64,000 bases of DNA from assembly GCF_051488685.1 (NCBI RefSeq), contig NZ_JBPSEH010000008.1:62001-126000 (forward strand). Direction: 5' to 3'. The notes beneath the pieces were generated by a model. The model had not been told where the DNA came from. It saw nothing but the letters and a program-made list of their open reading frames with translations, and ran no database searches. The DNA comes from Melioribacter sp051488685. Lineage in GTDB: Bacteria; Bacteroidota; Ignavibacteria; Ignavibacteriales; Melioribacteraceae. Positions 25,674 through 34,895 of this stretch are shown in pieces. A program made the position numbers and the translations under genes. Every line of letters begins with the position of its first letter. Position 1 is the stretch's first letter.

Positions 25674-28600
25674 ATGAATAAAAAATTAATCAGACTAATA
25701 AACTTAACGCTAATGCTGTTGGCGTTTACAGCGCTAACCTTTGCCAAGGGAGGAGGCGAAAAGAAAGCCAATTCTCTTTTCAAAGCGTTGGGTGAACCTG
25801 TTTATACAAAGTTCAATATCAATAATATCTCTACTTGGATTAAAAATGACGGCGAATCCGATATTAATCAAAACGGTAATTCAGGATTTGTTTTCCCAAA
25901 AGGAAGTAACAGAACCGCTGTATTCCAGTCGGGCTTCCTGTGGGGAGGTAAAGTAGATGATCAATTTCGTGTTGGTGGCTCGACTTATCGGCAGGGGACT
26001 GTACCAGGTAGAATATTACCAGATGGTACTCCTGCTAATCCAGCTGACCCGGATGTAAGAATTTATCGTGTTAGAAGAGATTATAAAGATGGCGATTTAA
26101 GCGCTGAATTGGCTGATGGTGATGGACCTACGATCGAAGCTATCAGAGCACAGTATGAAAAAGACTGGAATGAATGGCCAGCAAGCCAGGGCGCTCCGTT
26201 TGAAGATGTTAATGGTGACGGCCAGTATAACCCTGCTGTCGATATACCTGGGGTTCCCGGAGCTGATCAAACTATCTGGTTCGTTTGTAACGACTTAGAC
26301 CCCGCTCAAACCGACTTTATGTACGGCTCTTTACCGATGGGAATTGAAGAACAAGTTACAATATGGGGTTATAATGCTACCGGAGCTCTGGGAAATATGT
26401 TGTTCCGTAAATATATAATTATCAACAAAAATCCCGAGCAAAAACCTTTCACGGAGATGTATGTCTCCATGTGGTCAGACCCCGATGTTGGTGATGCAGG
26501 CGACGACTTTGCGGGATGCGATACCACTCTCAGTTTAGGTTTTGCTTATAATGCAAACGCTACAGATGCTGTTTATAATCCTCTTCCACCACCAGCAGTT
26601 GGTTTCGACTTCTTCCAGGGACCTATTGTTGATGGCGAAGCTGAAGATGTTGCTATCTACAAAGGTAAATATATACAGGGCAAAAAGAATTTGCCGATGA
26701 CGGCATTCTACTTCTTCATAAACGGCGACAATGTTTATAGTGACCCTGATCTGGGATTGTATGAAACCGGTACTTTGCAGTGGTACAATTTATTTAGAGG
26801 AAGAGTATCAACTACAGGAGATCCTTTTGTTGACCCCACAACCGGTCAACCAACGAAATTTACTTTAGCTGGTGATCCTATAACTGGAACTGGTTGGTTA
26901 GATGGTATGCTTCATCCACCAGGAGATCGTCGTATCGGTTCTGTATCCGGTCCATTTGAAATGGCTTATGGTGATACTCAGGAAGTTGTAGTTGCTGAAA
27001 TTGCTGCTGGAGCAGTTGAAGGTGTCGATCGATTAGGCGCTGTACAATTATTGAAATTCTACGACCTGCAGGCTCAATTAGCTTACGACAACTTCTTTAA
27101 CGTTCCAACACCACCTCCGGCTCCTGTAGTAAATGTAGCTGAGATGGATGAAGAAATTATTTTATCCTGGGGCAGCGACCCTGCAAAAGTAAACGCCACC
27201 GAAACTTATTCGAAAGGTGGGTTTGAATTCCAGGGTTACTGTGTATACCAGTTACCAACAAAAACAGCTCAGGCAAGCGAGGCCCGTTTGATTGCTACTT
27301 ATGATGTTGTTGACGGCGTTCTTAAGATTACAGATAAAGAATTTGATGCTACTTCAGGCGTAGTTCTCGATCGCGTTGTTAAATTTGGTAGCGACTCTGG
27401 TATAAAGAGATATATCAGTATTAAGAATGATGTATTCAAAGGCGGATTACCTTTAAATAATGGCAGTAAATATTACTTTGCAGTAACTGCTTACGCTTAT
27501 AATCCTGATCCTGCAGCAGTACCGAGAGTGCTGGAAAATCCAATGAATGTCATCGAAGTTGTACCTCAATCTCCAAAACCTGGTATACGTTACGAAGGTG
27601 AAGTGGGACAGGTTCTCGATGTAACACATTCTGCAGGTTTCAGTGATGGTATCGTAACACCGATAGTTGTAGATCCTACAAAGTTAACCGGTGCTGACTA
27701 TACAGTTACATTTAATATTGACGCGGAAGGCAACAAAACATGGAATGTCCTGAGAAATGGACAAACTGTTCTTGCAAATCAAACCCATTACGGCGATGAT
27801 AATGAATTTATTATCGTTGATGGTATACAAATTGGGGTTCAAGATGCTCCAGCAATGATTAAAGGTCCTGGCGAAGGTGATGGTATGGTTGAAGTTGCTT
27901 ATGCAGGTGCTCCACTTGATCCCTCGAAATACGATGCTGCTGGTGCACCGTACAAAGGCAACAAAGTATGGCACAGTCTTAATTCTTCAGGCGGTGATAG
28001 ATATTATGTTAGTGCTGGTGGTGGTAGCGGCACTATCGACCGTTTATATAGATATGTAAATTATGCTGCACCATACGATTACGAATTTAGATTTACTGAA
28101 AATGGTGGGTACGCTGTTTTTGCATTCACTGACGATAAAATTGCAAGAGTTCCATTTGAACTCTGGAACATTGGTATCGGTACACCAGATGATCCTTCAG
28201 ACGATTTTAGAATGATTCCATTTTTAGTTGAAAATGTTGCAACATCCGATCAATGGGGTTGGGCAACAGGTGAGGACCCGTATTTTGGTTATCCCGCTTC
28301 TGACTGGGTCTACTGGATGGATCCGAAGGATAGAACACCAGGAGATGTTGGTTATAAACAATTTGAAAACACGTGTATCCAATCTGGTGGTGCAGGTGCA
28401 ACATACAATTACGCATTCGATGTCGATCCAAATGCAGGTGATTATAATGCTGATTTCCATGGCGGCTTTGTTTATCCGATTGGTAGATTTGTCGTCTGTG
28501 ATTTTGACGGCGACGGAAAAATGCCACCAGCAGGAACAGTTATCAGAATTAACTATAATAAACCGATAAGTGCTGAAGATAAATATACTTTCAAGGCTCC

Positions 28601-28955
28601 TTCAGTTGTAAACGATCCCGAACTGGCAAAAGAAGACGTTGAGGATGTCAACGTATTTCCGAATCCGTACTATGGAGTCAATCCGCAGGAAATAAACAAA
28701 TACCAGCGTTTTGTAACTTTCAACCACTTACCACAGAAGGCTACAATTCGCATATTTAATCTTGCTGGTCAATTGGTTAGAACGCTCCATAAAGATACAC
28801 CGGATCAATTCTTCAGATGGGATCTCAACAATGAAAGTGACCTTCCGGTAGCAAGCGGATTGTACATAGTACATATTGATATGCCGGATTTAGGAAAAAC
28901 GAAGATACTCAAAGTCGCTATAATTCAAGAACAGCAAATTCTTGATCGATTCTAA
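25674..28955 (+). CDS. Large secreted protein with T9SS C-terminal sorting domain
   Basis: Secreted protein of 1093 residues. A signal peptide (1-24, ending LTFAKG) is followed by a long acidic extracellular region with an EF-hand-like DVNGDGQYNP (about residues 179-188), fibronectin-like stretches in the middle, and a C-terminal domain (about 1005-1090) with VNVFPNPYYG, ATIRIFNLAGQLVRTL and LPVASGLYIVHI. That end is the T9SS type A sorting domain, which directs transport through the outer membrane and attachment. No enzyme motif was recognised. It lies between a TonB-dependent receptor gene and a PorV-like gene, all closely spaced with good ribosome binding sites. Confidence 0.82.
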   Translation: MNKKLIRLINLTLMLLAFTALTFAKGGGEKKANSLFKALGEPVYTKFNINNISTWIKNDGESDINQNGNSGFVFPKGSNRTAVFQSGFLWGGKVDDQFRVGGSTYRQGTVPGRILPDGTPANPADPDVRIYRVRRDYKDGDLSAELADGDGPTIEAIRAQYEKDWNEWPASQGAPFEDVNGDGQYNPAVDIPGVPGADQTIWFVCNDLDPAQTDFMYGSLPMGIEEQVTIWGYNATGALGNMLFRKYIIINKNPEQKPFTEMYVSMWSDPDVGDAGDDFAGCDTTLSLGFAYNANATDAVYNPLPPPAVGFDFFQGPIVDGEAEDVAIYKGKYIQGKKNLPMTAFYFFINGDNVYSDPDLGLYETGTLQWYNLFRGRVSTTGDPFVDPTTGQPTKFTLAGDPITGTGWLDGMLHPPGDRRIGSVSGPFEMAYGDTQEVVVAEIAAGAVEGVDRLGAVQLLKFYDLQAQLAYDNFFNVPTPPPAPVVNVAEMDEEIILSWGSDPAKVNATETYSKGGFEFQGYCVYQLPTKTAQASEARLIATYDVVDGVLKITDKEFDATSGVVLDRVVKFGSDSGIKRYISIKNDVFKGGLPLNNGSKYYFAVTAYAYNPDPAAVPRVLENPMNVIEVVPQSPKPGIRYEGEVGQVLDVTHSAGFSDGIVTPIVVDPTKLTGADYTVTFNIDAEGNKTWNVLRNGQTVLANQTHYGDDNEFIIVDGIQIGVQDAPAMIKGPGEGDGMVEVAYAGAPLDPSKYDAAGAPYKGNKVWHSLNSSGGDRYYVSAGGGSGTIDRLYRYVNYAAPYDYEFRFTENGGYAVFAFTDDKIARVPFELWNIGIGTPDDPSDDFRMIPFLVENVATSDQWGWATGEDPYFGYPASDWVYWMDPKDRTPGDVGYKQFENTCIQSGGAGATYNYAFDVDPNAGDYNADFHGGFVYPIGRFVVCDFDGDGKMPPAGTVIRINYNKPISAEDKYTFKAPSVVNDPELAKEDVEDVNVFPNPYYGVNPQEINKYQRFVTFNHLPQKATIRIFNLAGQLVRTLHKDTPDQFFRWDLNNESDLPVASGLYIVHIDMPDLGKTKILKVAIIQEQQILDRF

Positions 28956-28975
28956 AAAATTGAAGGAGATTGAAA

Positions 28976-30004
28976 ATGAAAAAAATAAATTTAATAACCT
29001 TAGTACTATTAACACTATTCATCGCAGGCAGCCTATTTGCAGGCGGTGGTAGTCGTAATGGAACTGCCGGAGCAACTCAGCTGCTGGTTCCTGTTGGTGC
29101 GCGAGGTATATCGATGGCTGGTGCTACTCTTGTTGACGCTACTGGGGTAGAATCTCTCTACTGGAACCCGGCAAATTTAGCTCGCGGTGAGTACAATACC
29201 TATGCTCTCTTTTCTCATATGAATTACTTTGCCGACATTAATGTTGAATACGGCGCAGTTTCTACTAATATCGAAGGCATTGGCGCACTCGCTTTCTCGA
29301 TTAAATCAATTGCAGTTGGCGATATCCCTGTTACTACTGTTCAAAATCCCGACGGTACAGGCCAAACTTTCAGCCCTTCTTTTATAACCGTTGGTATGAC
29401 TTATGCTCGTATGCTGAGCGATCGTATTTCGGTTGGTCTTACGGCAAACATAGTATCTGAAAAAATAGACCTTGTTTCTGCGACTGGTATTGCCTTCAAC
29501 CTCGGTATCTCCTATAAAAATCTCGGTAATATCGACGGTTTGAGCTTTGCTGTCGTTCTGAAAAACCTCGGTCCACAAATGGACTACGATGGCAGCGGTC
29601 TTAATGTTAAGGCTATTTCCACAGATCTTTCGAGACCTACTCAGTATTACAAAATCGACGCTGCATCCTTCGAGTTGCCTTCAACTCTGGAATTAGCACT
29701 GGGCTATAATTACCAGTTTAACGAGACCAATTCATTAATCGTTAACGGCGTTTTCCAGAACAGCAATTTCTACGGCGACGAATACAGGTTCGGTGCTGAA
29801 TATGCTTATAACGATTTATTCTTCGTTCGCGGCGGTTATACTTTTATGCCTGAGCTCGACAGCGACAGCAACACCTTCGGTTTAACAGCGGGCTTTGGTA
29901 TTAACTATAACCTCGGTGGTCTCGGATTTAAAATCGATTATGCTTTCAGGGAAATGAAGTTCTTCAACGATAATCATGTCTTTACAGTAACTTTAGGACT
30001 GTGA
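28976..30004 (+). CDS. PorV/PorQ-family outer-membrane beta barrel
   Basis: Outer-membrane barrel of 342 residues with signal peptide (ending SLFAGG) and the family start GAAQL-like pattern TAGATQLLVPVGARGISMAG followed by ESLYWNPANLARG. This is the FadL-like PorV/PorQ (UPF0164) family; PorV itself shuttles T9SS cargo for surface attachment. It lies 20 bases after a gene for a T9SS-sorted protein, so a cargo-linked role is likely. ATG at 28976 is chosen, seven bases after GAAGGAG; TTG at 28970 is in frame but would shorten the spacing to nearly nothing. A strong terminator follows. Confidence 0.85.
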   Translation: MKKINLITLVLLTLFIAGSLFAGGGSRNGTAGATQLLVPVGARGISMAGATLVDATGVESLYWNPANLARGEYNTYALFSHMNYFADINVEYGAVSTNIEGIGALAFSIKSIAVGDIPVTTVQNPDGTGQTFSPSFITVGMTYARMLSDRISVGLTANIVSEKIDLVSATGIAFNLGISYKNLGNIDGLSFAVVLKNLGPQMDYDGSGLNVKAISTDLSRPTQYYKIDAASFELPSTLELALGYNYQFNETNSLIVNGVFQNSNFYGDEYRFGAEYAYNDLFFVRGGYTFMPELDSDSNTFGLTAGFGINYNLGGLGFKIDYAFREMKFFNDNHVFTVTLGL

Positions 30005-30023
30005 TTCGGATACATTAATTCAC

Positions 30024-30059
30024 AGCAGGAAGCCCTCGAATAGAGGGCTTCTGCTTTTT
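30024..30059 (+). terminator. Rho-independent terminator after the PorV-like gene
   Basis: GC-rich stem GAAGCCCTC / GAGGGCTTC with outer pairs GCA/TGC, a five-base loop, and a following run of T. It ends the receptor/T9SS-protein/PorV transcript. Confidence 0.9.
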
Positions 30060-30076
30060 AAATCTATCGCTGAGAT

Positions 30077-30107
30077 TTGATTCTCTTTTTTCATTTCGTT
30101 AAATATG
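30077..30107 (+). promoter_or_regulatory. Predicted Bacteroidetes-type promoter for the GWxTD gene
   Basis: TTG (30077-30079, in TTTG), 20 bases, then TAAATATG (30100-30107), one mismatch from TAnnTTTG. The surrounding sequence, with a T-rich spacer containing TTTTTTCATTT, closely resembles the promoter at 19865-19894. Confidence 0.5.
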
Positions 30108-30140
30108 CATCATCAAAATTATTGGTGGGGTTATTCTATA

Positions 30141-31499
30141 ATGAAAAAATTATTTTTTATTCTATTTATCTTCTCTACTATAAATATTTTTGGTCAGGAC
30201 GAACTTGCTTTCGAATTTGATTACGCACGATTCAAATATGATACATCCTCTGTTTATATCGAATTCTACTACGACTTAATGCCTTCCCAAATGACGGTTT
30301 CTAATGACCTTAAAATCGAAGCAATTGTTCACATCGAAATTAAGAATTTGACTACCGATACTTTGTTTTTTAGGAAAGACTGGAAAATTGCAAATTCTGT
30401 CGATACTACTAACACTTTGAAGTCGTATACCGGAGTAGTTGGTATGGTCATTCCCAAGGGGAAATATTCTCTGTATATCAAAGCTTACGATTCGAATAAT
30501 CCTTCGTTATCGAAGGAAATAAATGAAATTATTGAAGCAATCCCAATTAAAGAAGATAAATATGCTTTGAGTGATATCCAGATAGCTACAAATATTAAAA
30601 AAGAAGGTGCCAATCCAAATTCAATTTTCTATAAAAATACTCTCGAAGTAATTCCAAATCCCTCGATGATTTTCAGCCATAAAATGCCTGTTCTTTTTTA
30701 CTACGTGGAATTGTACAATCTCAAACTTAAAGATCCGAACGCAGACTTTACACTATACAAGGAGCTTTTTAATAGCAGTAGCAAGAAGGTGGATGGACAA
30801 TCGAGAAAAATTCCTCAAAACGATAAGTCAACAGTCGATATCGGATTCTTTAATTTGTCAAAATTACCTACAGATTCTTACACTCTTAAGTTGAGTTTAG
30901 TAAATAATAGTACGAATGAAGGATATGTGTCTTCGAAAAGATTTTATTATTATAACCCTGAGTTCGTTGATACGGCTACAAATTTCAGAATTAATAGAGG
31001 ATTTGCCGGTAGCGAGTTTGCCATAATGACTTCTGAAGATTGCGATAAAATGTTCGACCAGATAAAATATATTGCATCGGGAAATGAAATCAGTCAGTAT
31101 AAAAAGCTCGATTCTCTCAACGGCAAACGAGAATTTCTTTATACATTCTGGCAAAGAAGAGACCCTGATCCATCGACATCTATAAATGAATTTAAAGAAG
31201 ATTATATGCGTCGACTTGAGTATGTGAACCAAAATTTCAGTAATTATACACGTCCAGGATATCTTACGGACAGGGGACGCGTTTATCTCATATACGGCGA
31301 ACCCGACCAGCGGGATCGATATCCTAATCAATCGAACATGAAACCTTACGAGGTCTGGTTCTATAATCAAATCGAAGGTGGTGTAACTTTTATTTTTGGG
31401 GACGTGACCGGATTTGGAAATTATGAGTTGCTCCATTCCGACAAACGCGGTGAAGTGCGGGACGACAACTGGCAATACAGATTAAAAACCACTCAATAA
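30141..31499 (+). CDS. GWxTD domain-containing secreted protein
   Basis: Exported protein of 452 residues. Signal peptide at 1-20 (MKKLFFILFIFSTINIFGQ), a middle region of beta-rich sequence, and a C-terminal GWxTD domain (about 310-445) with FWQRRDPDPST, EFKEDYMRRLEYVN and TDRGRVYLIYGEPDQ. The name-giving motif reads GYLTD here (Gly373-Asp377), with tyrosine in place of tryptophan. The function of the family is unknown; it is common in Ignavibacteria and Acidobacteria. The frame is open from ATG at 30105, but ATG at 30141 gives a proper signal peptide. Two bases separate it from the LpxL-like gene. Confidence 0.85.
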   Translation: MKKLFFILFIFSTINIFGQDELAFEFDYARFKYDTSSVYIEFYYDLMPSQMTVSNDLKIEAIVHIEIKNLTTDTLFFRKDWKIANSVDTTNTLKSYTGVVGMVIPKGKYSLYIKAYDSNNPSLSKEINEIIEAIPIKEDKYALSDIQIATNIKKEGANPNSIFYKNTLEVIPNPSMIFSHKMPVLFYYVELYNLKLKDPNADFTLYKELFNSSSKKVDGQSRKIPQNDKSTVDIGFFNLSKLPTDSYTLKLSLVNNSTNEGYVSSKRFYYYNPEFVDTATNFRINRGFAGSEFAIMTSEDCDKMFDQIKYIASGNEISQYKKLDSLNGKREFLYTFWQRRDPDPSTSINEFKEDYMRRLEYVNQNFSNYTRPGYLTDRGRVYLIYGEPDQRDRYPNQSNMKPYEVWFYNQIEGGVTFIFGDVTGFGNYELLHSDKRGEVRDDNWQYRLKTTQ

Positions 31500-31501
31500 G
31501 A

Positions 31502-32377
31502 ATGCCCGACAAAAATAAAATCGAGTACTTTCTTTTTAGAAGTCTGGTTGCAGTTTTTAATAAAATCGGTCTTAATCGTACCAGAAAATTAGCACGTATT
31601 ATTGGCTTCTTATTCTATTATTTAATTCCTATTCGAAAATCTACCGTACTGAAGAATTTAAGAAAAGCATTCCCGGAAAAATCTAAAAAAGAAATTCATA
31701 AAATTGCCAGGCAAAATTATGTTCATATGTCAATTACATTTTCCGAACTGATGATTTTGCCTTCTCTTGAAGACACAGAAATCAAAAACGAAATTATTTT
31801 TGAAAATAAGGCGCATATTGAAGAGATAATTAACAATGAAAAAGGAACGATACTACTTACCGGTCACTTTGGCAATTGGGAAGTTATTATGTCGGCATTG
31901 GCTGTTAATATTCCAGCTGTCTATAATGTTCTGGTTAAACCACAAAGAAATATTTACATTACAAAGTGGTTAGAAAGCACACGCAAGCGCGGAAATATTA
32001 GGGTTATTCCCTCTGGTGTAACGGTTAAACAAATATTTAGTGCACTTAAAAATGGGGAAGTGGTTGGCATTGCCGGTGACCAGCGAGGACCAGCAGATGC
32101 GTTTCGATTCAGCTTCTTTGATGTACCAACGGCTCTAAATACCGGAGCTGCAGCGTTTGCGCTAAAAACAGGTAGCGATATTCTTTTGCTTGTTGCTGTA
32201 CGTCAGCATGATTTCAAATATAAAATTTATACAAGTAAATTAGAGCTCGATTTAGTACAGGGGGAATACAATGAAAAATTAATTTATATAACTCAAAACT
32301 ATATTTCCTTCCTCGAAAGCTATATCAGAAAATATCCCTCGCAGTATTTCTGGATGCACAAAATATGGAAGTACTGA
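31502..32377 (+). CDS. Lysophospholipid/lipid A acyltransferase (LpxL/HtrB family)
   Basis: Membrane-associated acyltransferase of 291 residues that probably adds a secondary acyl chain to lipid A. The catalytic HX4E motif is seen as GHFGNWEV (about 121-128). Further conserved patterns are VLVKPQRN, GEVVGIAGDQRG (about 182-193) and the C-terminal YPSQYFWMHKIWK, all in the LpxL/LpxM family. A hydrophobic helix lies near residue 35. It overlaps the following GT9 gene by 13 bases, which joins lipid A and core-oligosaccharide synthesis in one operon. Confidence 0.9.
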   Translation: MPDKNKIEYFLFRSLVAVFNKIGLNRTRKLARIIGFLFYYLIPIRKSTVLKNLRKAFPEKSKKEIHKIARQNYVHMSITFSELMILPSLEDTEIKNEIIFENKAHIEEIINNEKGTILLTGHFGNWEVIMSALAVNIPAVYNVLVKPQRNIYITKWLESTRKRGNIRVIPSGVTVKQIFSALKNGEVVGIAGDQRGPADAFRFSFFDVPTALNTGAAAFALKTGSDILLLVAVRQHDFKYKIYTSKLELDLVQGEYNEKLIYITQNYISFLESYIRKYPSQYFWMHKIWKY

Positions 32378-33405
32378 ATAAACATGAAAAAATACTCGTA
32401 ATCCAAACTGCTTTTATGGGCGACGCAATCCTCACTCTACCGCTAATAAGGAAATTAAAAGATTCATTTCCTAACAGTATTATTGACGTACTTACTATAC
32501 CGCAATCAAAAGAGATATTTGAAAATTCTCCCTTTGTGGATGAACTGATTTTATACGACAAAAGAAGGGATAAATCTTTCAATACTTTCTTCTCTATTAT
32601 TAAAGGAATACGAAGTAAAAAATATACGCGACTTTATTCCCCACACCGTTCTTTCCGTTCTTCTCTCGTTGCATTAATGTCAGGGATAAAATTCAGAGCG
32701 GGATTTGATAAAGCTGCAATGAGTTGGGTTTATAATTATCGCGCTGAGTATCATAATTCTATTCACGAGGTGGAAAGAAATCTCAGACTTGCTGGGCAGA
32801 ATGAAAAAGATGATTCCTGGAAAATATTTCCTGAATTTTTAATAGAAGAAAAAGTATTGATAAAAGTTAAATCTCTTTTGCCATCTTCGGAAAAGAAAAT
32901 AATATGCATAGCTCCTGGCTCTGTATGGTCTACCAAAAGATACCCACGCTACGACGAAGTAATAAAAAAATTAATTGAAAAGAACTATTTCGTAATTTTG
33001 ATCGGAGGACCAGACGACATCTCTCTATGCGAAAATTTGAGTAAAAACTTCGACATGACGGATTTAATTTCTTTAGCAGGAAAATTAACAGTAATTGAAA
33101 GCGTGGCTTTGCTGATGAATTGCGATGCGCTGATTTCAAACGACAGTGCACCAGTGCATATGGCTATGGCAACAGATACGCCAGTTATCGACGTTTATTG
33201 CTCAACGGTTCCCGAATTTGGCTTTTACCCATATAGCCGTTTCAGTTCGATTGTCTCTTACGCAGGTCTCGAATGCAAACCGTGCGGCATTCATGGACAT
33301 AATTCATGTCCTATTAAATCATTCGATTGCGGGTATATGCTCGAGCCGGACATTATTGTTAATGAATTGGAACGCTTGCTAATTCGAAAGCAAAAATCTA
33401 ACTAA
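32365..33405 (+). CDS. Glycosyltransferase family 9 (heptosyltransferase-like)
   Basis: GT9 enzyme of 346 residues resembling ADP-heptose:LPS heptosyltransferase II (WaaF). It starts ILVIQTAFMGDAILTLPL, the usual GT9 N-terminus with the catalytic Asp of the GD pair, and has APGSVWSTKRYP, GGPDD and ISNDSAPVHMA in the donor domain, followed by STVPEFGFYPYS. It probably adds a sugar to LPS core. The start ATG at 32365 lies inside the end of the LpxL-like gene. Confidence 0.9.
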   Translation: MEVLNKHEKILVIQTAFMGDAILTLPLIRKLKDSFPNSIIDVLTIPQSKEIFENSPFVDELILYDKRRDKSFNTFFSIIKGIRSKKYTRLYSPHRSFRSSLVALMSGIKFRAGFDKAAMSWVYNYRAEYHNSIHEVERNLRLAGQNEKDDSWKIFPEFLIEEKVLIKVKSLLPSSEKKIICIAPGSVWSTKRYPRYDEVIKKLIEKNYFVILIGGPDDISLCENLSKNFDMTDLISLAGKLTVIESVALLMNCDALISNDSAPVHMAMATDTPVIDVYCSTVPEFGFYPYSRFSSIVSYAGLECKPCGIHGHNSCPIKSFDCGYMLEPDIIVNELERLLIRKQKSN

Positions 33406-33442
33406 ATTGTTATTTTAAGGCTGTCTATCACGGAATTTATTG

Positions 33443-34288
33443 ATGAACTGGCTTAACTTAAAAAAATTCAAAAAAATATTTTTCCTTCTTACCCCGAATA
33501 TTCCCGACTCGGGTACAAAAACTTATAAGTTAAGTCTACTCCGTGCAAGTGCCTATGTTTTTATCTATACTGTAGTTGCATGGTTCATCCTGATTTTCAT
33601 TCTTTCAGTTACACCAATCAAGAATTTTATGTTTGTACTGGACAATCAGGAACTGAAACTCCAGCGAGAAAAAATAAACGAACTGCAGGGGAAAGTAAAC
33701 TTATTGACTTCACAGCTCGAAAAAATCGCTTCTACCAATGAAAAGTTAAAATATGCGGTAATGCTGGCAAATTCAGATTCATCCGATTCTACGCGTATTC
33801 TTTACGACTCACTTCAAAAGAATATTAAAAAACGAATCGAACTTGGCGGGAATATTTTGAAAGCGATTTCGTTATTATATTATAAATTATCCGAGCAAGA
33901 TAAAGAAACCGGGAAACCAATCTTTTTTTTTACACCCGTCAGAGGTGTCATCACAAAAAAATTTAATCCCTCCGAAGGGCATATGGGACTTGATCTGGGA
34001 GTTAAAGAAGGGACTCCAATTTATGCCGCAGCCGGTGGACTGGTTATCTTTGCCAACTATACAATTGACTATGGATATACAATCATTCTTCAACATGATG
34101 ACAATTATATTTCGATCTACAAACATTGCTCTGAGCTTTTGAAGAAGCCGCAGGATTATGTGGTGGCTGGCGAATTAATCGCTCTAAGTGGCAATTCGGG
34201 TACGAAAACCACAGGACCACATCTCCATTTCGAATTGTGGTTTAAAGGCAAACCTGTCGACCCCGAGCAATATATTCTAATTAAATAG
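33443..34288 (+). CDS. M23 family metallopeptidase (LytM endopeptidase-like)
   Basis: Envelope protein of 281 residues with one N-terminal membrane helix (about 33-55), a coiled coil (about 70-110) and a C-terminal M23 domain (about 155-278). The zinc-binding and catalytic motifs are complete: GHMGLDLG (H-x3-D) and HLHFEL (HxH), so it should be an active peptidoglycan endopeptidase. The first ATG is 33443, just after a TTG. A run of nine T lies at 33923-33931. It precedes a bactofilin gene by nine bases, a common pairing in bacteria where bactofilins position M23 enzymes for shaping the cell wall. Confidence 0.9.
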   Translation: MNWLNLKKFKKIFFLLTPNIPDSGTKTYKLSLLRASAYVFIYTVVAWFILIFILSVTPIKNFMFVLDNQELKLQREKINELQGKVNLLTSQLEKIASTNEKLKYAVMLANSDSSDSTRILYDSLQKNIKKRIELGGNILKAISLLYYKLSEQDKETGKPIFFFTPVRGVITKKFNPSEGHMGLDLGVKEGTPIYAAAGGLVIFANYTIDYGYTIILQHDDNYISIYKHCSELLKKPQDYVVAGELIALSGNSGTKTTGPHLHFELWFKGKPVDPEQYILIK

Positions 34289-34297
34289 GAGTTTAAT

Positions 34298-34666
34298 ATG
34301 GCATTGAAAAAAGAAATTAACGAAGAGGAAGTAAGTATAATTAGCAACGGCGTAAAAATCGAAGGTAATATTAATAGCGAAGGAAACGTAAGAATTGACG
34401 GAATAGTTAGGGGAAATCTTTCAGTTAATGGAAATTTGACTATGGGCGAGCAAGCTCAAGTTATTGGAGAAATTAAAGCACGTAATGTAATTACAAACGG
34501 CAAAGTAGAAGGTAAAATTATAGCTGCCGAAAAATTGCGCCTTGAATCGAAAGCGGTCGTCAAGGGTGATATTATATCAAGAATATTAATTGTAGAAGAA
34601 GGTGCGGTCTTCGACGGAAATAGCAGTATGAATGCACCCAAGCTATCTAATGAAGAAAATAAATAA
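34298..34666 (+). CDS. Bactofilin
   Basis: Polymer-forming cytoskeletal protein of 122 residues. The beta-helical bactofilin core covers about residues 12-105, with the repeating pattern IEGNINSEGNVRIDG, VRGNLSVNGNLTMG, AQVIGEIKARNVITNGKVEG. Short unstructured ends flank it, as usual. Bactofilins form filaments without nucleotide at the membrane. The M23 peptidase gene lies immediately upstream and the ATP synthase genes immediately downstream, and the end overlaps the start of atpZ by 17 bases. Confidence 0.93.
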   Translation: MALKKEINEEEVSIISNGVKIEGNINSEGNVRIDGIVRGNLSVNGNLTMGEQAQVIGEIKARNVITNGKVEGKIIAAEKLRLESKAVVKGDIISRILIVEEGAVFDGNSSMNAPKLSNEENK

Positions 34667-34895
34667 CACAACGTCTAAACTTACTGAAACTTACAAAACT
34701 GTCGGTCCGTATCTCGGTCTGGGTACACAACTGGCTGCTACAATCATACTAATGTTCTTTCTGGGAAGGTGGCTCGACAAAAAATTCAATTTGCATCCCT
34801 GGTTAACGATTATTTTTTCGTTTTTCGGCGGATTTGCAGGAATTTACAATTTTATAAAAGCTGTTATGAGTTTAAATAAGAAAAAAAATGATTAG
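34650..34895 (+). CDS. atpZ: AtpZ/AtpI-family F0F1 ATPase accessory membrane protein
   Basis: Small membrane protein of 81 residues with two helices and the family pattern GPYLGLGTQLA, FLGRWLDKKFNLHPWLTI, FGGFAGIYNFIK (PF09527). Members precede ATP synthase operons and help assembly of the c-ring or cation supply. ATG at 34650 is chosen; it lies within the end of the bactofilin gene. The end overlaps the next gene by eight bases. Confidence 0.82.
   Translation: MKKINNTTSKLTETYKTVGPYLGLGTQLAATIILMFFLGRWLDKKFNLHPWLTIIFSFFGGFAGIYNFIKAVMSLNKKKND

Noticed and set aside
30897..31475. Minus-strand open frame of 192 codons opposite the GWxTD gene
   Set aside because: Fully overlapped by a gene with signal peptide and family motifs; composition is that of a reverse-strand shadow.
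33923..33931. Phase-variable T9 tract in the M23 peptidase gene
   Set aside because: It encodes three phenylalanines in an intact enzyme, and switching off a wall enzyme this way is unlikely; AT-rich DNA explains it.
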